Assembly: GCF_020524005.1 (NCBI RefSeq)
Contig: NZ_JAIVKK010000001.1
Coordinates: 496,001-560,000 of the forward strand
Source: Microbulbifer aggregans
GTDB taxonomy: Bacteria; Pseudomonadota; Gammaproteobacteria; Pseudomonadales; Cellvibrionaceae
Reading direction: 5' to 3'
DNA: 64,000 nucleotides
Positions within the stretch are counted from its first letter, which is position 1; the number at the start of each line of letters is the position of its first letter. The position numbers and the translations under genes were made by a program. The notes under the pieces were generated by a model. The model had not been told where the DNA came from and ran no database searches. It saw nothing but the letters and a program-made list of their open reading frames with translations. Shown here piece after piece: positions 40,709-51,530 of this stretch.

Positions 40709-41879
40709 CAATACATCTAACCCCCAATCTGGAATTTTTGGGCGATTTCAGTTCGGGCTGCCCCCAGCAACGGCAAAGTCCGATGCCCATAGCTTTGTGC
40801 TGGACGCAGAGTTTGATCTTCCTGGTAGCGGCGTTACTGGAATATTCGGTCCATCCGGCTCGGGCAAAACCACACTACTGCGCTGCATCGCGGGACTGCA
40901 GCATGCACCCGGCGCGACGCTCCGGGTGAACGGCGAGACCTGGCAACATGGCCGCCAAAGCCTGCCCACCCACAAGCGCCCCATCGGTTTCGTATTCCAG
41001 CAACCCAGCCTGTTTCCGCATTTGTCTGCGAAGGGCAATCTGGATTTCGCCTGCCGCCGCGCAAGAACGCAGCCGGCACAGGCGACAATTAACGACATTA
41101 TCGACCTGATGGGTATTGGACACCTGTTGCAGCGAAACTCCACGCAACTGTCGGGTGGCGAGCAACAGCGTATAGCCATTGCCCGCGCACTACTGATCCA
41201 GCCACGGCTGTTGTTAATGGACGAACCTCTTTCCGCTCTGGACAACGCGCGTAAACAGGAAATCCTCCCCTACCTGGAAACACTCCACCGCACTCTGGAT
41301 ATTCCGGTACTGTATGTCACCCATTCCGCCGATGAACTGGCGCGGTTGGCGGACCACCTGGTAGTGTTGGATAACGGGAAAATTACCGCGAGCGGACCCG
41401 CAACCGAACTGATGTCGCGCGCCGATTTCCCCGTGCCACTGGGCGATGATATCGGTGTGCTACTACAGACAACAGTGCGGGAAATCGACCATCAGTGGCA
41501 ACTGGCGCGGGCCGACTTTGACGGTGGTGCAATCTGGCTGCGGGATCACGGCGACGCCATCGGCACTGACATTCGCCTGCGCATATTGGCCCGGGATGTA
41601 AGCCTCAGCCGCTCACCCACCGAGGACACCAGTATCCTCAATCGGCTTCCTGTGCAGGTGCAGGAAATTAGCGATGACCGCGATTCTGCGATGGCGCTGA
41701 TAACACTCGGGGCTATCGGCGAGGTCGATCGGGCAAGTTCAAATCCCGAAAACGCGGAACCTGATCGTGGTACAAACGCCCTGCTCGCCCGTATTACCCG
41801 CCGTTCCCTCGCGCACTTGCAACTGAAACGCGGCGACCAGGTCTGGGCGCAAATCAAGTCTGTCGCGATCGCGCGCTGA
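40698..41879 (+). CDS. modC: Molybdate ABC transporter, ATPase with Mop/TOBE domain
   Basis: From the ATG at 40698 the protein has 393 residues. The N-terminal ABC domain has Walker A GPSGSGKTT, Q-loop VFQQPSLFPHL, signature [15 protein letters not shown], Walker B LLMDEPLSALD and the switch His in VTHS. A C-terminal TOBE/Mop region (about 295-393) can bind molybdate and gate transport. It is the last gene of modABC; the terminator downstream at 41899 faces the other strand. Confidence 0.94.
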   Translation: MSHNNTSNPQSGIFGRFQFGLPPATAKSDAHSFVLDAEFDLPGSGVTGIFGPSGSGKTTLLRCIAGLQHAPGATLRVNGETWQHGRQSLPTHKRPIGFVFQQPSLFPHLSAKGNLDFACRRARTQPAQATINDIIDLMGIGHLLQRNSTQLSGGEQQRIAIARALLIQPRLLLMDEPLSALDNARKQEILPYLETLHRTLDIPVLYVTHSADELARLADHLVVLDNGKITASGPATELMSRADFPVPLGDDIGVLLQTTVREIDHQWQLARADFDGGAIWLRDHGDAIGTDIRLRILARDVSLSRSPTEDTSILNRLPVQVQEISDDRDSAMALITLGAIGEVDRASSNPENAEPDRGTNALLARITRRSLAHLQLKRGDQVWAQIKSVAIAR

Positions 41880-41898
41880 TCAAGCGAGCCATTTTCAA

Positions 41899-41934
41899 AT
41901 AAAAAAAGCCGGGCTGCTTTCGCGAGGCCCGGCC
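41899..41934 (-). terminator. Rho-independent terminator of the RND operon (minus strand)
   Basis: CCGGGC and GCCCGG arms (41909-41914 and 41927-41932) flank a 12-nt loop. Read on the minus strand they are followed by seven Ts (the A-run at 41901-41907), about 30 bp after the pump gene stop. Confidence 0.75.
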
Positions 41935-41962
41935 AAGGTTTACAAGCTCGTGTAAATTCTGT

Positions 41963-44900
41963 TTACGCGGGATCGGCAGTCGTTTCCCGCTGTTCAATAC
42001 CTTTCTTCTCAGCCTTCAGGTTTCCGGCAAACTCATCGCCAGATACGACCTGTTTGCGACTGCCGAACATTTTCTGCACCACCACAAAGAAAAGTGGAAT
42101 AAAGAAAACGCCCAGGAAAGTACCCACAACCATGCCGCCCAGAACACCGGTACCGATTGCCTGCTGGGCACCGGATCCCGCGCCAGTGGCAATGGCCAAT
42201 GGCAGTACACCAAGACCAAATGCCAGAGAGGTCATCAGGATCGGGCGCAGACGGTCGCGTACTGCGCTCATCGTTGCGTCAATCAGTGACATACCCGCTT
42301 CCAGATTCTGCTTGGCAAACTCGACGATCAGAATCGCATTTTTGCTCGTCAGGCCGACAGTCGTCAGCATCGCTACCTGGAAGTAAATATCCCGCTCGAA
42401 ACCGCGCATGTTACTGGCGAGAATCGCACCGAGAATACCCAGCGGAGCGACCAGCAGTACCGCCGTAGGTACGGTCCAGCTTTCGTACAGCGCCGCAAGG
42501 CACAGGAACACAATCAGGATCGACAGACCGTACAGCAGCATGGTCTGCGAACCGGCCTGCTGCTCTTGATAGGAAAGCGCGGTCCACTCAAGACCAAAAC
42601 CTTCCGGCAACTGGCTGACCAGACGCTCCATTTCTGCCATGGCTTCGCCAGAGCTCACACCCGGCTTACCTTGCCCCTGGATCTGTACTGCTGGCACGCC
42701 GTTGTAACGCTCGAGGCGCGGCGAGCCGTACTCCCATTCAAAGGTAGCGAAGGAAGAAACCGGTACCATCTCGCCATTCGCGTTGCGCACGGACCACAGG
42801 CGGAAATCTTCCGGATTCATCCGGTATGGGGCATCCGCTTGCATGTAGACGCGCTTGATACGGCCGCGATCGATAAAGTCATCGATGTACTGGCCGCCCC
42901 AGGCAACACCCAGGGTGCTGTTGATGTTCGCAATGGAAACACCCAGTGCCGACGCTTTCGCATTGTTCACCTTTAGGCGGAACTGCGGTGTATCTTCCTG
43001 GCCGTTCGGGCGTACGCCGGTCAGTAGCGGGCTCTGCCCTGCCATACCCAACAACTGGTTGCGCGCGGCGATCAATGTCTCGTGGCCCTGGTTGGCATTG
43101 TCTTTCAGGTACATAGCGAAGCCAGCCGAGGTACCCAGTTCCGGCAGCGCCGGTGGCGAGAACGCATAAGCAATCGCATCCTTGATCTGACTCAGCGCAC
43201 CCATGCCACGCATGGAGACGGCTTTGGCCGACTGCGACTCCTCTTCCCGCTCATCCCAGTCTTTCAGCTTGATAAAGGCCATGGCGTTGTTCTGGCCACT
43301 ACCGGCAAAGCTGAAACCCTGTACCGAGAATACCGATTCCACCAGGTTGCTTTCGTTTTCCAGGAAGTGGTTTTCGAGCTTCTTCACCGACTCCATGGTG
43401 CGCTCCTGGGTCGCGCCCACCGGCGTCTGTACCAGTGAGAACAGTACACCCTGATCCTCTTCCGGCAGGAAGGAGCTCGGAGAGCGCATAAACAGGAAGA
43501 CCATGACCGCGGTCAACGCGACAAAGATCGCCATAAAGCGGCCACTGCGGGCCAGAATCCCGCGCACACCACGCTGATAGGTGTCGGCACCGCGATCAAA
43601 ATTGCGGTTGAACCAACCGAAGAATCCGGTTTTCGCACCGTGGCTGCCGGGCTTCAGCATGGTGGCACACAGGGCCGGTGTCAGCACAATCGCAACGAGT
43701 ACCGAGAAGGTCATCGCGGCCACAATAGTTGCCGAGAACTGACGGTAAATAACCCCGGTGGACCCATCCATAAAGGCCATCGGTACAAACACGGCCGACA
43801 GCACCACACCGATGCCCACCAGTGCACCAGTAATCTGTTTCATGGATTTTTTCGTAGCTTCTTTCGGAGACAGATGTTCTTCGTGCATCACCCGCTCTAC
43901 GTTTTCCACCACCACAATCGCGTCGTCCACCAACAGGCCGATAGCCAGTACCATCGCAAACATGGTGAGCATATTGACGGAGAAGCCCATCAACGACAGC
44001 ACACCAAAGGTACCGAGCAGTACCACCGGAACAGCAATCGTCGGGATGATGGTGGCGCGGATGTTCTGCAGGAACAGCAGCATCACCAGGAATACCAGAA
44101 TCACCGCTTCCACCAGAGTCTGCATCACGCCATGAATGGATACCTTTACAAACGGCGTGGTATCAAACGGCACCACGGTTTTCAGGCCCGCCGGGAAATA
44201 CGGGCTCATTTCCGCCAGCTTCGCCTTGACCGCATCGGAGGTGTCCAGCGCGTTCGCACCTGTCGCCAGTGAAATCGCAACACCGGTGGCCGGCGCGCGG
44301 TTGTAGCGGGTGATATTGCCGTAGCTCTCTGCCCCCATCTCAACGCGGGCCACATCGCCGAGTTTCAGTACCGAACCGTCGGCATTCGCACGCAGGATCA
44401 CATTGCGGAATTCTTCCGGCGTTTGCATCCGGCTCTGGGCATTGATACTCGCAGTAAGCTGTTGCCCGGCCACCGCAGGTGTGCCGCCGAGGCTGCCGAC
44501 TGCCACCTGCTGGTTCTCAGCACGCACCGCTGCGGCAATATCCGACGGAGTCAGTTTGTAGGCATCCAGCTTGTTCGGGTCCAGCCAGATACGCATCGCG
44601 TACTTGGAACCGAATACCTGGATACTGCCAACGCCCGGCACCCGGCTGAGGGGGTCGGCTACGTTGGACACCACGAAGTCGGCGATATCCGCCTTTTCCA
44701 TGCTGCCGTCAGACGAGACGAAACCCAATACCATCAGGAAGCCACTGCGGCCTTTACCGACGGTAATACCCTGGCGCTGAACCTCTTCCGGCAGCAGCGG
44801 CATGGCCAGCTGCAATTTGTTCTGCACCTGAACCTGGGCGATATCCGGGTCGGTACCGTTGGCAAACGTCAGGGTAATACCCACCGTACCAATGGATTCA

Positions 44901-45145
44901 CTGGTGGCAGACATATAGATCAGGCCATCGAGGCCCTTCATGTTCTGCTCGATAACCTGGGTAACGGTGTCCTCGATCACCTTGGCCGAAGCACCCGGAT
45001 AGCTCGCATTGATAGATACAACCGGCGGCGCGATATCCGGATAGCGCTCAACCGGCAGTTTGGAGATCGCCATGCCGCCAAACAGCATGATGACGATCGC
45101 GATCACCCACGCAAAAATCGGGCGATCAATAAAAAATCCTGCCAT
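41963..45145 (-). CDS. RND multidrug efflux permease (AcrB/MexB, HAE1 type)
   Basis: The 1060-residue proton-driven inner-membrane pump subunit starts with the classic [17 protein letters not shown] and has 12 membrane helices with two large periplasmic loops. The proton-relay aspartates are in [17 protein letters not shown] (helix 4). [12 protein letters not shown] opens the second periplasmic loop. Length matches AcrB (1049). It follows the adaptor gene by 5 bp. The exported substrates, probably antibiotics, dyes and detergents, cannot be read from sequence. No outer-membrane channel gene is present, so it must share TolC/OprM elsewhere. Confidence 0.96.
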   Translation of the reverse strand: MAGFFIDRPIFAWVIAIVIMLFGGMAISKLPVERYPDIAPPVVSINASYPGASAKVIEDTVTQVIEQNMKGLDGLIYMSATSESIGTVGITLTFANGTDPDIAQVQVQNKLQLAMPLLPEEVQRQGITVGKGRSGFLMVLGFVSSDGSMEKADIADFVVSNVADPLSRVPGVGSIQVFGSKYAMRIWLDPNKLDAYKLTPSDIAAAVRAENQQVAVGSLGGTPAVAGQQLTASINAQSRMQTPEEFRNVILRANADGSVLKLGDVARVEMGAESYGNITRYNRAPATGVAISLATGANALDTSDAVKAKLAEMSPYFPAGLKTVVPFDTTPFVKVSIHGVMQTLVEAVILVFLVMLLFLQNIRATIIPTIAVPVVLLGTFGVLSLMGFSVNMLTMFAMVLAIGLLVDDAIVVVENVERVMHEEHLSPKEATKKSMKQITGALVGIGVVLSAVFVPMAFMDGSTGVIYRQFSATIVAAMTFSVLVAIVLTPALCATMLKPGSHGAKTGFFGWFNRNFDRGADTYQRGVRGILARSGRFMAIFVALTAVMVFLFMRSPSSFLPEEDQGVLFSLVQTPVGATQERTMESVKKLENHFLENESNLVESVFSVQGFSFAGSGQNNAMAFIKLKDWDEREEESQSAKAVSMRGMGALSQIKDAIAYAFSPPALPELGTSAGFAMYLKDNANQGHETLIAARNQLLGMAGQSPLLTGVRPNGQEDTPQFRLKVNNAKASALGVSIANINSTLGVAWGGQYIDDFIDRGRIKRVYMQADAPYRMNPEDFRLWSVRNANGEMVPVSSFATFEWEYGSPRLERYNGVPAVQIQGQGKPGVSSGEAMAEMERLVSQLPEGFGLEWTALSYQEQQAGSQTMLLYGLSILIVFLCLAALYESWTVPTAVLLVAPLGILGAILASNMRGFERDIYFQVAMLTTVGLTSKNAILIVEFAKQNLEAGMSLIDATMSAVRDRLRPILMTSLAFGLGVLPLAIATGAGSGAQQAIGTGVLGGMVVGTFLGVFFIPLFFVVVQKMFGSRKQVVSGDEFAGNLKAEKKGIEQRETTADPA

Positions 45146-45150
45146 TGTTG

Positions 45151-46365
45151 TTACCCCTTGCTCGCATCGTTGGCCTGGCTTTTACCGGATTCGCTTTTGG
45201 CCGAATCGCTCGGTGCGGGCAGATCCACCTTTGCTGGTGCAGCTGCCTCGCCGGCATTGACTACCGCTCCCGGACGAACTTTCTGCAGTCCTTCCACAAT
45301 CACACGGTCACCGACGTTCAAACCGCTTTCCACCAGCCAGTAGCTGCCAACGGTCTGGCCGACTTTTACATTGCGCGCTTCCACGGTATTACCTTCGCCG
45401 ACAACCAGTGCCGTGGTATTGCCTTTCGGATCGCGGGAAATCCCCTGCTGGGGTACCAGAATCGCCTGCTGCCGCTGACCGCTGCCAACTTCCGCACGCA
45501 CATACATGCCCGGTAACAGCAGATTGTCGGGGTTCGGAACCGTTACCCGCAGACGCACGCTGCCCGTTGTCGGATCAACACTCACTTCAGAGAATTCGAG
45601 TTTGCCATCGTGCGGGTAACGACTGCCGTCTTCGAGCAGGATGCTCACCGGCAGGTTGCTCGCGCTTTCCATGGTCCCCGCGGCCATGGCCTGTCGCAGG
45701 CTCAACAGTTCGCTGACTGACTGGGTCAGGTCGACGTAGATCGGATCCAGCTGCTGGACGGTGGCCAGCGGCGTTGCCTGATTTGCGGTAACCAGCGCGC
45801 CCTGCGTGACCGATGAAATACCAATCCGTCCACTGATCGGGGCACTGATACGCGCGAAATCCAGTTGAACCCGGCTGCGCTGAACTGCCGCCTTCGCGGC
45901 GGCCACATCCGCTTTCGCCTGCTGCAGTGATGCAATCGCGGTATCGTTGTCCTGCTTGCTCACCGCACCGCTCTTTACCAGCGCTTGTGTCCGGTCGGCC
46001 TGTAGTTTCGCGACAGTGAACTGGGCCTTGGCCCGCTCAAGCGACGCCAGGGCGCTTTCGTGGTCTGCCTGATAGCGGACATCATCCAGCTGGTACAACG
46101 GCTGGCCAGCTTCTACCAAGCCGCCTTCCGTGAACAACTGTCCCTTCACCAGGCCATCAACCTGAGGGCGAACTTCCGCAACCTTGTACGGGGTTGTACG
46201 ACCGGGAAGTTGTCGGGTAAGCGTGACCGGCTGGCTGCTTAGCGTCACTACGGTAACCTGCGGGGTACGCCCTTGCATGGCTGGCTGTTTGTCACCGCAG
46301 GCCGTTAACAGCACAGCGGCCAGCAACAGGCTGCCGGATACCAATGACTTTTTCTTGTGCAACAT
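45151..46365 (-). CDS. RND efflux periplasmic adaptor lipoprotein (AcrA/MexA type)
   Basis: I chose the ATG at 46365, preceded by AAGAGG at 5-nt spacing, giving 404 residues. A longer reading frame upstream is not protein-like. The signal peptide ends in a lipobox, LLTAC, so it is a lipoprotein. The split lipoyl domain ([24 protein letters not shown]) surrounds a helical hairpin (about 100-160), then beta-barrel text [13 protein letters not shown]. It links the pump to the outer-membrane channel and is the first gene of the pump operon. Confidence 0.94.
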   Translation of the reverse strand: MLHKKKSLVSGSLLLAAVLLTACGDKQPAMQGRTPQVTVVTLSSQPVTLTRQLPGRTTPYKVAEVRPQVDGLVKGQLFTEGGLVEAGQPLYQLDDVRYQADHESALASLERAKAQFTVAKLQADRTQALVKSGAVSKQDNDTAIASLQQAKADVAAAKAAVQRSRVQLDFARISAPISGRIGISSVTQGALVTANQATPLATVQQLDPIYVDLTQSVSELLSLRQAMAAGTMESASNLPVSILLEDGSRYPHDGKLEFSEVSVDPTTGSVRLRVTVPNPDNLLLPGMYVRAEVGSGQRQQAILVPQQGISRDPKGNTTALVVGEGNTVEARNVKVGQTVGSYWLVESGLNVGDRVIVEGLQKVRPGAVVNAGEAAAPAKVDLPAPSDSAKSESGKSQANDASKG

Positions 46366-46540
46366 GACAACCTCTTGGAACGCATCTGAGCGTGGCGCCA
46401 TGACCGCTGGCGCCAGCCGGGAATTAATTAGAGAAGGCGTAAAGTAGCTCGCGGTTACACGGGATGAGATCCCCCGCGCCGTATGCCCGAGTACCTTGGC
46501 AGAACCCAAAATCTGCGTGGTGCGGTCACACTGGCCAACG

Positions 46541-46575
46541 CTGTCATTTACTGTGACAGCCTGGTCATTTATGAC
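46541..46575. promoter_or_regulatory. Two dyads sharing GTCAT between the pump and tetR genes
   Basis: CTGTCA-N7-TGACAG lies at 46541-46559 and GTCAT-tt-ATGAC at 46564-46575. Both use a TGAC half-site that differs from the larger palindrome at 46608, so a second regulator may act here. Confidence 0.45.
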
Positions 46576-46607
46576 TAATTACGCTCTGGAGGGGAATTTA
46601 AATACAT

Positions 46608-46638
46608 GCATGAATGAATATCAACTATTTATTCATGC
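46608..46638. promoter_or_regulatory. Large TetR-type operator palindrome
   Basis: GCATGAATGAATA and TATTTATTCATGC are 13-bp arms with one mismatch around tcaac, 31 bp in all. It sits in the 421-bp divergent gap between the adaptor gene and the TetR gene, the expected place for the repressor to control both. The rest of the gap (46366-46786) shows no gene. Confidence 0.7.
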
Positions 46639-46786
46639 GTGACGATGAATTAAACTGCGTACGCGATCAGCCGGTCAGGATCCGCCGGTTCAGTCAAGTC
46701 AGACCGACGCATACAGGACGTTCTCAACCGCAAACACCTTGAAGTCGGTCGAAACCGAACCGGAACGACAGCTTAGGAATACGTTC

Positions 46787-47440
46787 ATGGCCAGAAGGCG
46801 TAAAGAAGAAGCACAGGAAACCCGCGAGCGCATCCTCGATGCCGCGATAGATGTTTTTCACAAACGCGGTGTTTCCCGCCCTTCCCTTACCGAAGTCGCC
46901 GAGCTGGCCGGCGTCACCCGCGGCGCCGTTTATGGCCACTTCCAAAACAAGGCCGACCTGTTCAGTGCAGTCGCTGATCGCGTCAAACTGCCCGACGAGT
47001 CTCTCTGCCAGGTACCCCTGGACGGCGGTTGCGACCCGCTCCGCGAGCTGCGCCAACGCTGGATTTTTCTGTATAAAGAAGTCGCCACCAATGAAGAATG
47101 GCAGCGTATTTTTGAAATCATTCTTATGCGCTGCGAGAAGGTCGCGGAACTGGCTGAAATCCAGCAGCGCTGTTCTGACGGCCACTGCGAAGGGGCGACC
47201 CGCCTGCGTATTTTACTGGAAGCGGCAATCAGGGCCGGCCAACTCCCTGCCGACCTGGATGTGGATTGCGCGGTCCCCATTATTCATGGCAGCCTGATAG
47301 GGCTGCTGCAGGACTGGCTGATGAACCCTGCCGCCTATGACCTGGCAGAAGTCGGCGCCCGCCAGGCGGATGCCATGCTTGAAATGCTGCGCACCTCACC
47401 CCACATGATGAAAAACAAGCAGTCTGTAGAGGAAGTTTGA
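46787..47440 (+). CDS. TetR-family repressor of the RND pump (AcrR/TtgR type)
   Basis: I chose the ATG at 46787 (MARRRKEEAQETRERIL), with AGGAA 7-8 nt upstream, giving 217 residues. The N-terminal helix-turn-helix is clear (LTEVAELAGVTRGAVYGHFQNKADLF). The C-terminal ligand-binding domain has the AcrR-type text EEWQRIFEIILMRCEKV. It is divergent from the RND operon and probably represses it until a substrate binds. Confidence 0.93.
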   Translation: MARRRKEEAQETRERILDAAIDVFHKRGVSRPSLTEVAELAGVTRGAVYGHFQNKADLFSAVADRVKLPDESLCQVPLDGGCDPLRELRQRWIFLYKEVATNEEWQRIFEIILMRCEKVAELAEIQQRCSDGHCEGATRLRILLEAAIRAGQLPADLDVDCAVPIIHGSLIGLLQDWLMNPAAYDLAEVGARQADAMLEMLRTSPHMMKNKQSVEEV

Positions 47441-47848
47441 ATATCCACCCGGAGCGGACAATCGGCAACGTGACCGGACACGGCAAACCGGCCCACAGCG
47501 CGCATCAACCCCGCTCGACTGATCGCGGCAGGTACTCCGCCCAACGAATTCACCGCAAAAATTCGGTGACTTGCAACGCTGAGTACACCCCCCGCGGCCG
47601 CACCACGACACCGAATGTAGAAAAAATGCACAATACTATCGTTATGGCAGGTAAATCCTCCTTCCTGACGACGTATTCCAGGCACCTTTCGCCTCGTTCA
47701 GGAAGCAATTCATGCCTTTCGGAGCTTTCAGCCTTTATACTTGTCCTAAGCTATAAGTCGCCACTGCCCGGCGAACGGCTGACAGCCCAAACCGGCACGA
47801 CCAACGACAGTGGGACGCCTTGAAGTAGGACGTATAAAGAGACTCCTT
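47441..47848. other. 408-bp intergenic stretch between tetR and prc
   Basis: No convincing gene. A hairpin TCACCG-N8-CGGTGA lies at 47550-47569 with no T-run after it. A TATACT at 47736-47741 could be a -10 element for prc, but no good -35 is visible. A 128-codon frame here lacks protein-like composition. Confidence 0.4.
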
Positions 47849-49951
47849 ATGCTTAGCAATCGACTAGCCGCATTCGCAACCGGCCTTTCCTTCTCCCTCC
47901 TGATACTGGTATCACCTGCCAGCCTGGCAGAAGTCAAAGAGCTCAAACCCCACGAAGACCAGGGGGGCACAGCGCGCGAAATCGTCAGCAAGCTTGAAAT
48001 GCTGCACTACAACAAACTCAAGGTCGGCGATGAAATGTCGACGGGCCTGTGGGACGAGTACATAGACAGTCTCGATCCGTCTAAGAGTTACTTCCTCGCT
48101 TCCGATATCAATGAGTTCCGTCAGTGGCGTGAAAAGCTGGACGATGACCTGAAAGCAGGCAACGTGGACCGCGGTTTCGAGATTTACAACCGCTACCGCC
48201 TGCGGATTTCCGACCGCCTCGACAACATCCTGTCACAATTGGAAAACGGCCTGCCCAAATTCGACTTTGCCAAGGATGAATCACTGGAGCTCGACCGCGA
48301 AAAGAGCGACTGGCCGCAAACCATCAGTGCTGCCGACGACCTCTGGCGCAAGCGCCTCAAGTCCAGCGTGCTCAACCTGCGCCTGACCGGAAAGAGCGAC
48401 GAGGAAATCGCCGACCTGTTGCTGCGCCGCTATAAAGGTCAGCTGAAACGCCTCGGTCAACAGAATTCCGACGACGTGTTCGAGCTCTACATGAACTCGC
48501 TGACCCGTCTCTACGACCCGCACAGCAACTACCTTTCTCCACGCTCCCTGGAGAACTTCAACATGAGCATGTCCCTGTCCCTTGAGGGCATCGGTGCCGT
48601 GCTGCAGGTAGAAGACGAATACACCAAAGTGGCCCGCCTCGTAGCCGGCGGTCCTGCCGACCGCTCCGGTAAGGTCAAACCGAACGACAAAATCGTGGCA
48701 GTAGGCCAGGACGAAGAAGGCGAGATGGTCGATGTTGTCGGCTGGCGCCTGGACGACGTGGTCGACCTGATCCGTGGCTCTGCCGGCACCTTTGTGCGCC
48801 TGGAGACCATTCCCACTGGTGGCGATGGCACCCATCGCACTGTGCTGATCAAGCGCAGCAAAGTGAAACTCGAAGACCAGGCAGCGAAAAAAGCCACCTT
48901 TGAATTTTCCGATGGCGATAAGAACTACAAGGTTGGCGTAATCAATCTGCCGACCTTCTACATCGACTTTGAAGCCTATCGCCGCCGTGACCCGAACTAC
49001 AAAAGCACCACCCGTGACGTGGCGCGCCTACTGGATGAACTGCAGAAAGAAGGCGTGGACGGCGTGATCCTGGATCTGCGCAATAACGGTGGCGGCTCAC
49101 TGCAGGAAGCCACCATGCTCACCGACCTGTTTATCGACCAGGGCCCGGTGGTACAGATTCGCCACGCCAACGAGCAGATTTCCCGCCACAACCGCTCGCG
49201 CTCCCGTGCCATGTATCGCGGTCCGCTGGTGGTACTGATCAACCGTCTGTCTGCATCCGCGTCAGAAATCTTTGCGGGCGCGATTCAGGATTACAATCGC
49301 GGCCTCGTCGTCGGTAACCAGTCTTTCGGTAAAGGTACCGTGCAGACCATGGCACCGCTGAAAGAAGGTCAACTGAAGATCACCCAATCCAAGTTCTACC
49401 GGGTTTCCGGTGATAGCACCCAGCATGCAGGCGTATCTCCGGATATCAGCATGCCCCAGCTGATCGACTCAGAAAGTGTTGGTGAAAGCGCCTATGACAC
49501 TGCCCTACCCTGGGATCGTATCCATGCAGTGCCCCACGCCAAGTATTTCAACCTGAAAGATCTGGTACCCGACCTGGTTCGCAAGCACGAGCAGCGCACT
49601 TCGGCAGACCCGGATTTTGTATTCCTGCGTGAACAGTTCAAATACCAGATTGAGCAGACCAACAAGAAGTTCGTGTCGCTGAATGAGGAAACGCGCAATG
49701 TAGAGCGCGAAACCCTGAACAGCGAACTGCTGACTATGGAAAACAAGCGTCGCTCGGCCAAGGGTCTGGAACCCTATGAGAGCTTCGAAGCCATGGAAAA
49801 GAGTGAATCGGAAGAAACCGAAACTGTCGGCGGGCCAGTTGAGATCACACTGGAAGATGATCCTGTATTGAATGAAGCCGGCTATATCATGGCGGACTTT
49901 ATAGGCCTCAAAGACCGGGTGACCCGCGCACCACAGGTTGCCAACTTCTAA
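47849..49951 (+). CDS. prc: Carboxy-terminal processing protease (Tsp/Prc)
   Basis: This periplasmic serine protease trims lipoproteins and peptidoglycan hydrolases and degrades misfolded or tagged proteins. From the ATG at 47849 it has 700 residues (E. coli 682) with a signal peptide (about 1-27). An N-terminal helical domain precedes the PDZ domain (about 240-330: [21 protein letters not shown]). The catalytic domain carries Ser470 in SASASEIF and Lys495 in SFGKGTVQ, 25 apart exactly as in E. coli (S430/K455). A C-terminal DUF3340-like tail completes it. A strong terminator follows. Confidence 0.96.
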   Translation: MLSNRLAAFATGLSFSLLILVSPASLAEVKELKPHEDQGGTAREIVSKLEMLHYNKLKVGDEMSTGLWDEYIDSLDPSKSYFLASDINEFRQWREKLDDDLKAGNVDRGFEIYNRYRLRISDRLDNILSQLENGLPKFDFAKDESLELDREKSDWPQTISAADDLWRKRLKSSVLNLRLTGKSDEEIADLLLRRYKGQLKRLGQQNSDDVFELYMNSLTRLYDPHSNYLSPRSLENFNMSMSLSLEGIGAVLQVEDEYTKVARLVAGGPADRSGKVKPNDKIVAVGQDEEGEMVDVVGWRLDDVVDLIRGSAGTFVRLETIPTGGDGTHRTVLIKRSKVKLEDQAAKKATFEFSDGDKNYKVGVINLPTFYIDFEAYRRRDPNYKSTTRDVARLLDELQKEGVDGVILDLRNNGGGSLQEATMLTDLFIDQGPVVQIRHANEQISRHNRSRSRAMYRGPLVVLINRLSASASEIFAGAIQDYNRGLVVGNQSFGKGTVQTMAPLKEGQLKITQSKFYRVSGDSTQHAGVSPDISMPQLIDSESVGESAYDTALPWDRIHAVPHAKYFNLKDLVPDLVRKHEQRTSADPDFVFLREQFKYQIEQTNKKFVSLNEETRNVERETLNSELLTMENKRRSAKGLEPYESFEAMEKSESEETETVGGPVEITLEDDPVLNEAGYIMADFIGLKDRVTRAPQVANF

Positions 49952-49957
49952 ACCATC

Positions 49958-50036
49958 GCGGCTGCCTGGGGCAGCCGCAACAATTTACGACGTTACCTGG
50001 CCCGGTATTCTCCGAATAGCGGGCCTTGGTTTTTTT
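49958..50036 (+). terminator. Double hairpin, second with T-run, after prc
   Basis: GCGGCTGCC-tgg-GGCAGCCGC (49958-49978) is a perfect 9-bp hairpin without a T-tract. At 49999-50025 GGCCCG...CGGGCC with inner TATTC-tcc-GAATA forms a longer stem followed by TTGGTTTTTTT, a standard intrinsic terminator. It lies only 19 bp before the xthA start, so xthA must have its own promoter inside this stretch or read through. Confidence 0.8.
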
Positions 50037-50054
50037 AGGTATTCAGGGGGAAAG

Positions 50055-50870
50055 GTGAAAGTCGTATCCTTTAACGTAAACAGCATTCGTGCCCGTCTCC
50101 ACCAGCTGGAAGCACTGGTTCAATCACACTCGCCAGATATTATCGGCCTTCAGGAAACCAAGGTTACCGACGAAGAATTCCCGGTCGATGTGGTGCGCGA
50201 CCTGGGTTACGAAGTGATCTATTTCGGCCAGAAAACCCATTACGGTGTCGCCCTGCTTTCCCGCTACCCATTCCTGAAAAGCCAGTACGGTTTCCCAAGC
50301 GACGCGGAAGATGCCCAGCGCCGCCTGGTGGCAGGCCAGTTCGATATCGGCGCCGACAAGCCTCTGACCGTCGTCAATGGCTATTTTCCCCAGGGCGAGA
50401 ATCGCGAGCACCCGCTCAAATTCCCGGCCAAGCGCAAGTACTATGCAGACCTGAATAACTACCTGGACAGCGAGTGCAATAAGGAATCACCGGTGCTGGT
50501 TATCGGCGATATGAACATCTCCCCCACCGATCTCGACATCGGTATCGGCGAATCCAATCGCAAACGCTGGCTGCGGGACGGCAAGTGCAGCTTCCTGCCG
50601 GAAGAGCGCGAGTGGCTTGAGAAATTGCAGGGCTGGGGCCTGGTGGATACCTTCCGCAGCGCCAACCCGGAAACCAATGATATTTTCAGCTGGTTCGATT
50701 ACCGCAGCCGCGGTTTTGATCGCGAGCCCAAGCGGGGCCTGCGTATTGATTTGATCCTGGCCAGCCAACAACTGGCGGACGCCTGCGTCGCTACCGGCGT
50801 GGACTACACCATCCGCGGTATGGAACGCCCCTCAGACCATGCGCCGGTATGGGCTGAATTCAAGCTTTAA
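50055..50870 (+). CDS. xthA: Exodeoxyribonuclease III (AP endonuclease)
   Basis: The enzyme cuts abasic sites and trims 3' blocks in base-excision repair. The 271 residues align throughout with E. coli XthA (268). Visible motifs are [42 protein letters not shown] and the C-terminal [11 protein letters not shown] with the catalytic Asp-His. I chose the GTG at 50055, preceded by AGGGGGAAAG; upstream codons run through the prc terminator and are not protein-like. Confidence 0.96.
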   Translation: MKVVSFNVNSIRARLHQLEALVQSHSPDIIGLQETKVTDEEFPVDVVRDLGYEVIYFGQKTHYGVALLSRYPFLKSQYGFPSDAEDAQRRLVAGQFDIGADKPLTVVNGYFPQGENREHPLKFPAKRKYYADLNNYLDSECNKESPVLVIGDMNISPTDLDIGIGESNRKRWLRDGKCSFLPEEREWLEKLQGWGLVDTFRSANPETNDIFSWFDYRSRGFDREPKRGLRIDLILASQQLADACVATGVDYTIRGMERPSDHAPVWAEFKL

Positions 50871-50926
50871 GCCCCCTCAAAAGCCCCACAGCATACCCCA
50901 ACGTAGCTATGGATGAAGGCGGTGAT

Positions 50927-51022
50927 GCCGGGTGCGGTCTTGCGAGACCTTCTGCGACATGGATGTCGCGGAAGAGCCCCCAGGGATGGGTTTACGGCGT
51001 GTCTCGCAAGACCGCACCCGGC
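50927..51022. repeat. Structured 96-bp palindromic element with 22-bp terminal inverted repeats
   Basis: A perfect 22-bp inverted repeat (50927-50948 and 51001-51022) encloses an inner hairpin GCGACAT-gg-ATGTCGC (50954-50969), whose stem extends outward through TTC/GAA with one T-G pair. No coding potential. This looks like a dispersed intergenic repeat or small non-autonomous element. It sits between xthA and the ars promoter. Confidence 0.8.
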
Positions 51023-51103
51023 AGCAGCGCCGCCACTGACTCATTTACTTGACCCGCACCGCACATGGCGGTTTTTTACCAGCGGATATATACGGTTTTT
51101 CAC

Positions 51104-51123
51104 ATATATGAATTTTCATATAT
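51104..51123. promoter_or_regulatory. ArsR operator
   Basis: ATATATGAA-tt-TTCATATAT, perfect 9-bp arms with a 2-nt centre, 37 bp before the arsR ATG. AT-rich palindromes of this kind are the normal ArsR/SmtB sites, so ArsR probably represses its own operon here. Confidence 0.75.
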
Positions 51124-51160
51124 AATTCGCCAAAATCAGAACGCAAGTGAAGTCTTCGCA

Positions 51161-51505
51161 ATGAATCCGGTTCAGTTTTACAAATGCCTCGCCGACGATA
51201 CCCGCCTGCGCTGCATATTGCTCATCACTCAGGAAACAGAACTGTGCGTCTGTGAACTCACCGCTGCCCTGGGCGAGAGCCAACCCAAAATCTCCCGACA
51301 CCTGTCCCAGCTACGCCAGTGCGGCCTGCTGACCGATCGCCGCCAGGGCCAGTGGGTGTTCTATCGCCTCTCTGATGAATTACCGGCCTGGGCAAGGGAC
51401 ATCTTATTGACCACTCTCGAAAGCAACCCGGATTACATGGCAGATGCGCGCGCTGCGCTCTGCCAAATGGGCAACCGACCAGAGCGCAGCATTATTTGCT
51501 GCTAA
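51161..51505 (+). CDS. arsR: ArsR-family arsenite-responsive repressor
   Basis: From the ATG at 51161 it has 114 residues. The winged-helix has GESQPKISRHLSQLRQCGLL. The As(III) motif ELCVCEL supplies two cysteines at the start of the DNA-binding helix region, and the protein ends in CC. An upstream in-frame start would add residues from the promoter region and is unlikely. It is first in arsR-arsC-acr3-arsH. Confidence 0.94.
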   Translation: MNPVQFYKCLADDTRLRCILLITQETELCVCELTAALGESQPKISRHLSQLRQCGLLTDRRQGQWVFYRLSDELPAWARDILLTTLESNPDYMADARAALCQMGNRPERSIICC

Positions 51506-51530
51506 TCAACTCCAGGATAAGAACCAGCCA

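Noticed and set aside
44423-45343. 306-codon plus-strand frame opposite the RND pump (also 43640-44272)
   Set aside because: Antisense to the well-conserved pump and adaptor genes; no recognisable domain.
46366-46509. N-terminal extension of the RND adaptor to 46509
   Set aside because: It would put 48 non-signal residues before a clean lipoprotein signal peptide that has its own ribosome-binding site.
47437-47823. 128-codon plus-strand frame after the TetR gene
   Set aside because: No ribosome-binding site, Thr/Arg-rich random composition, and no family features; treated as intergenic.
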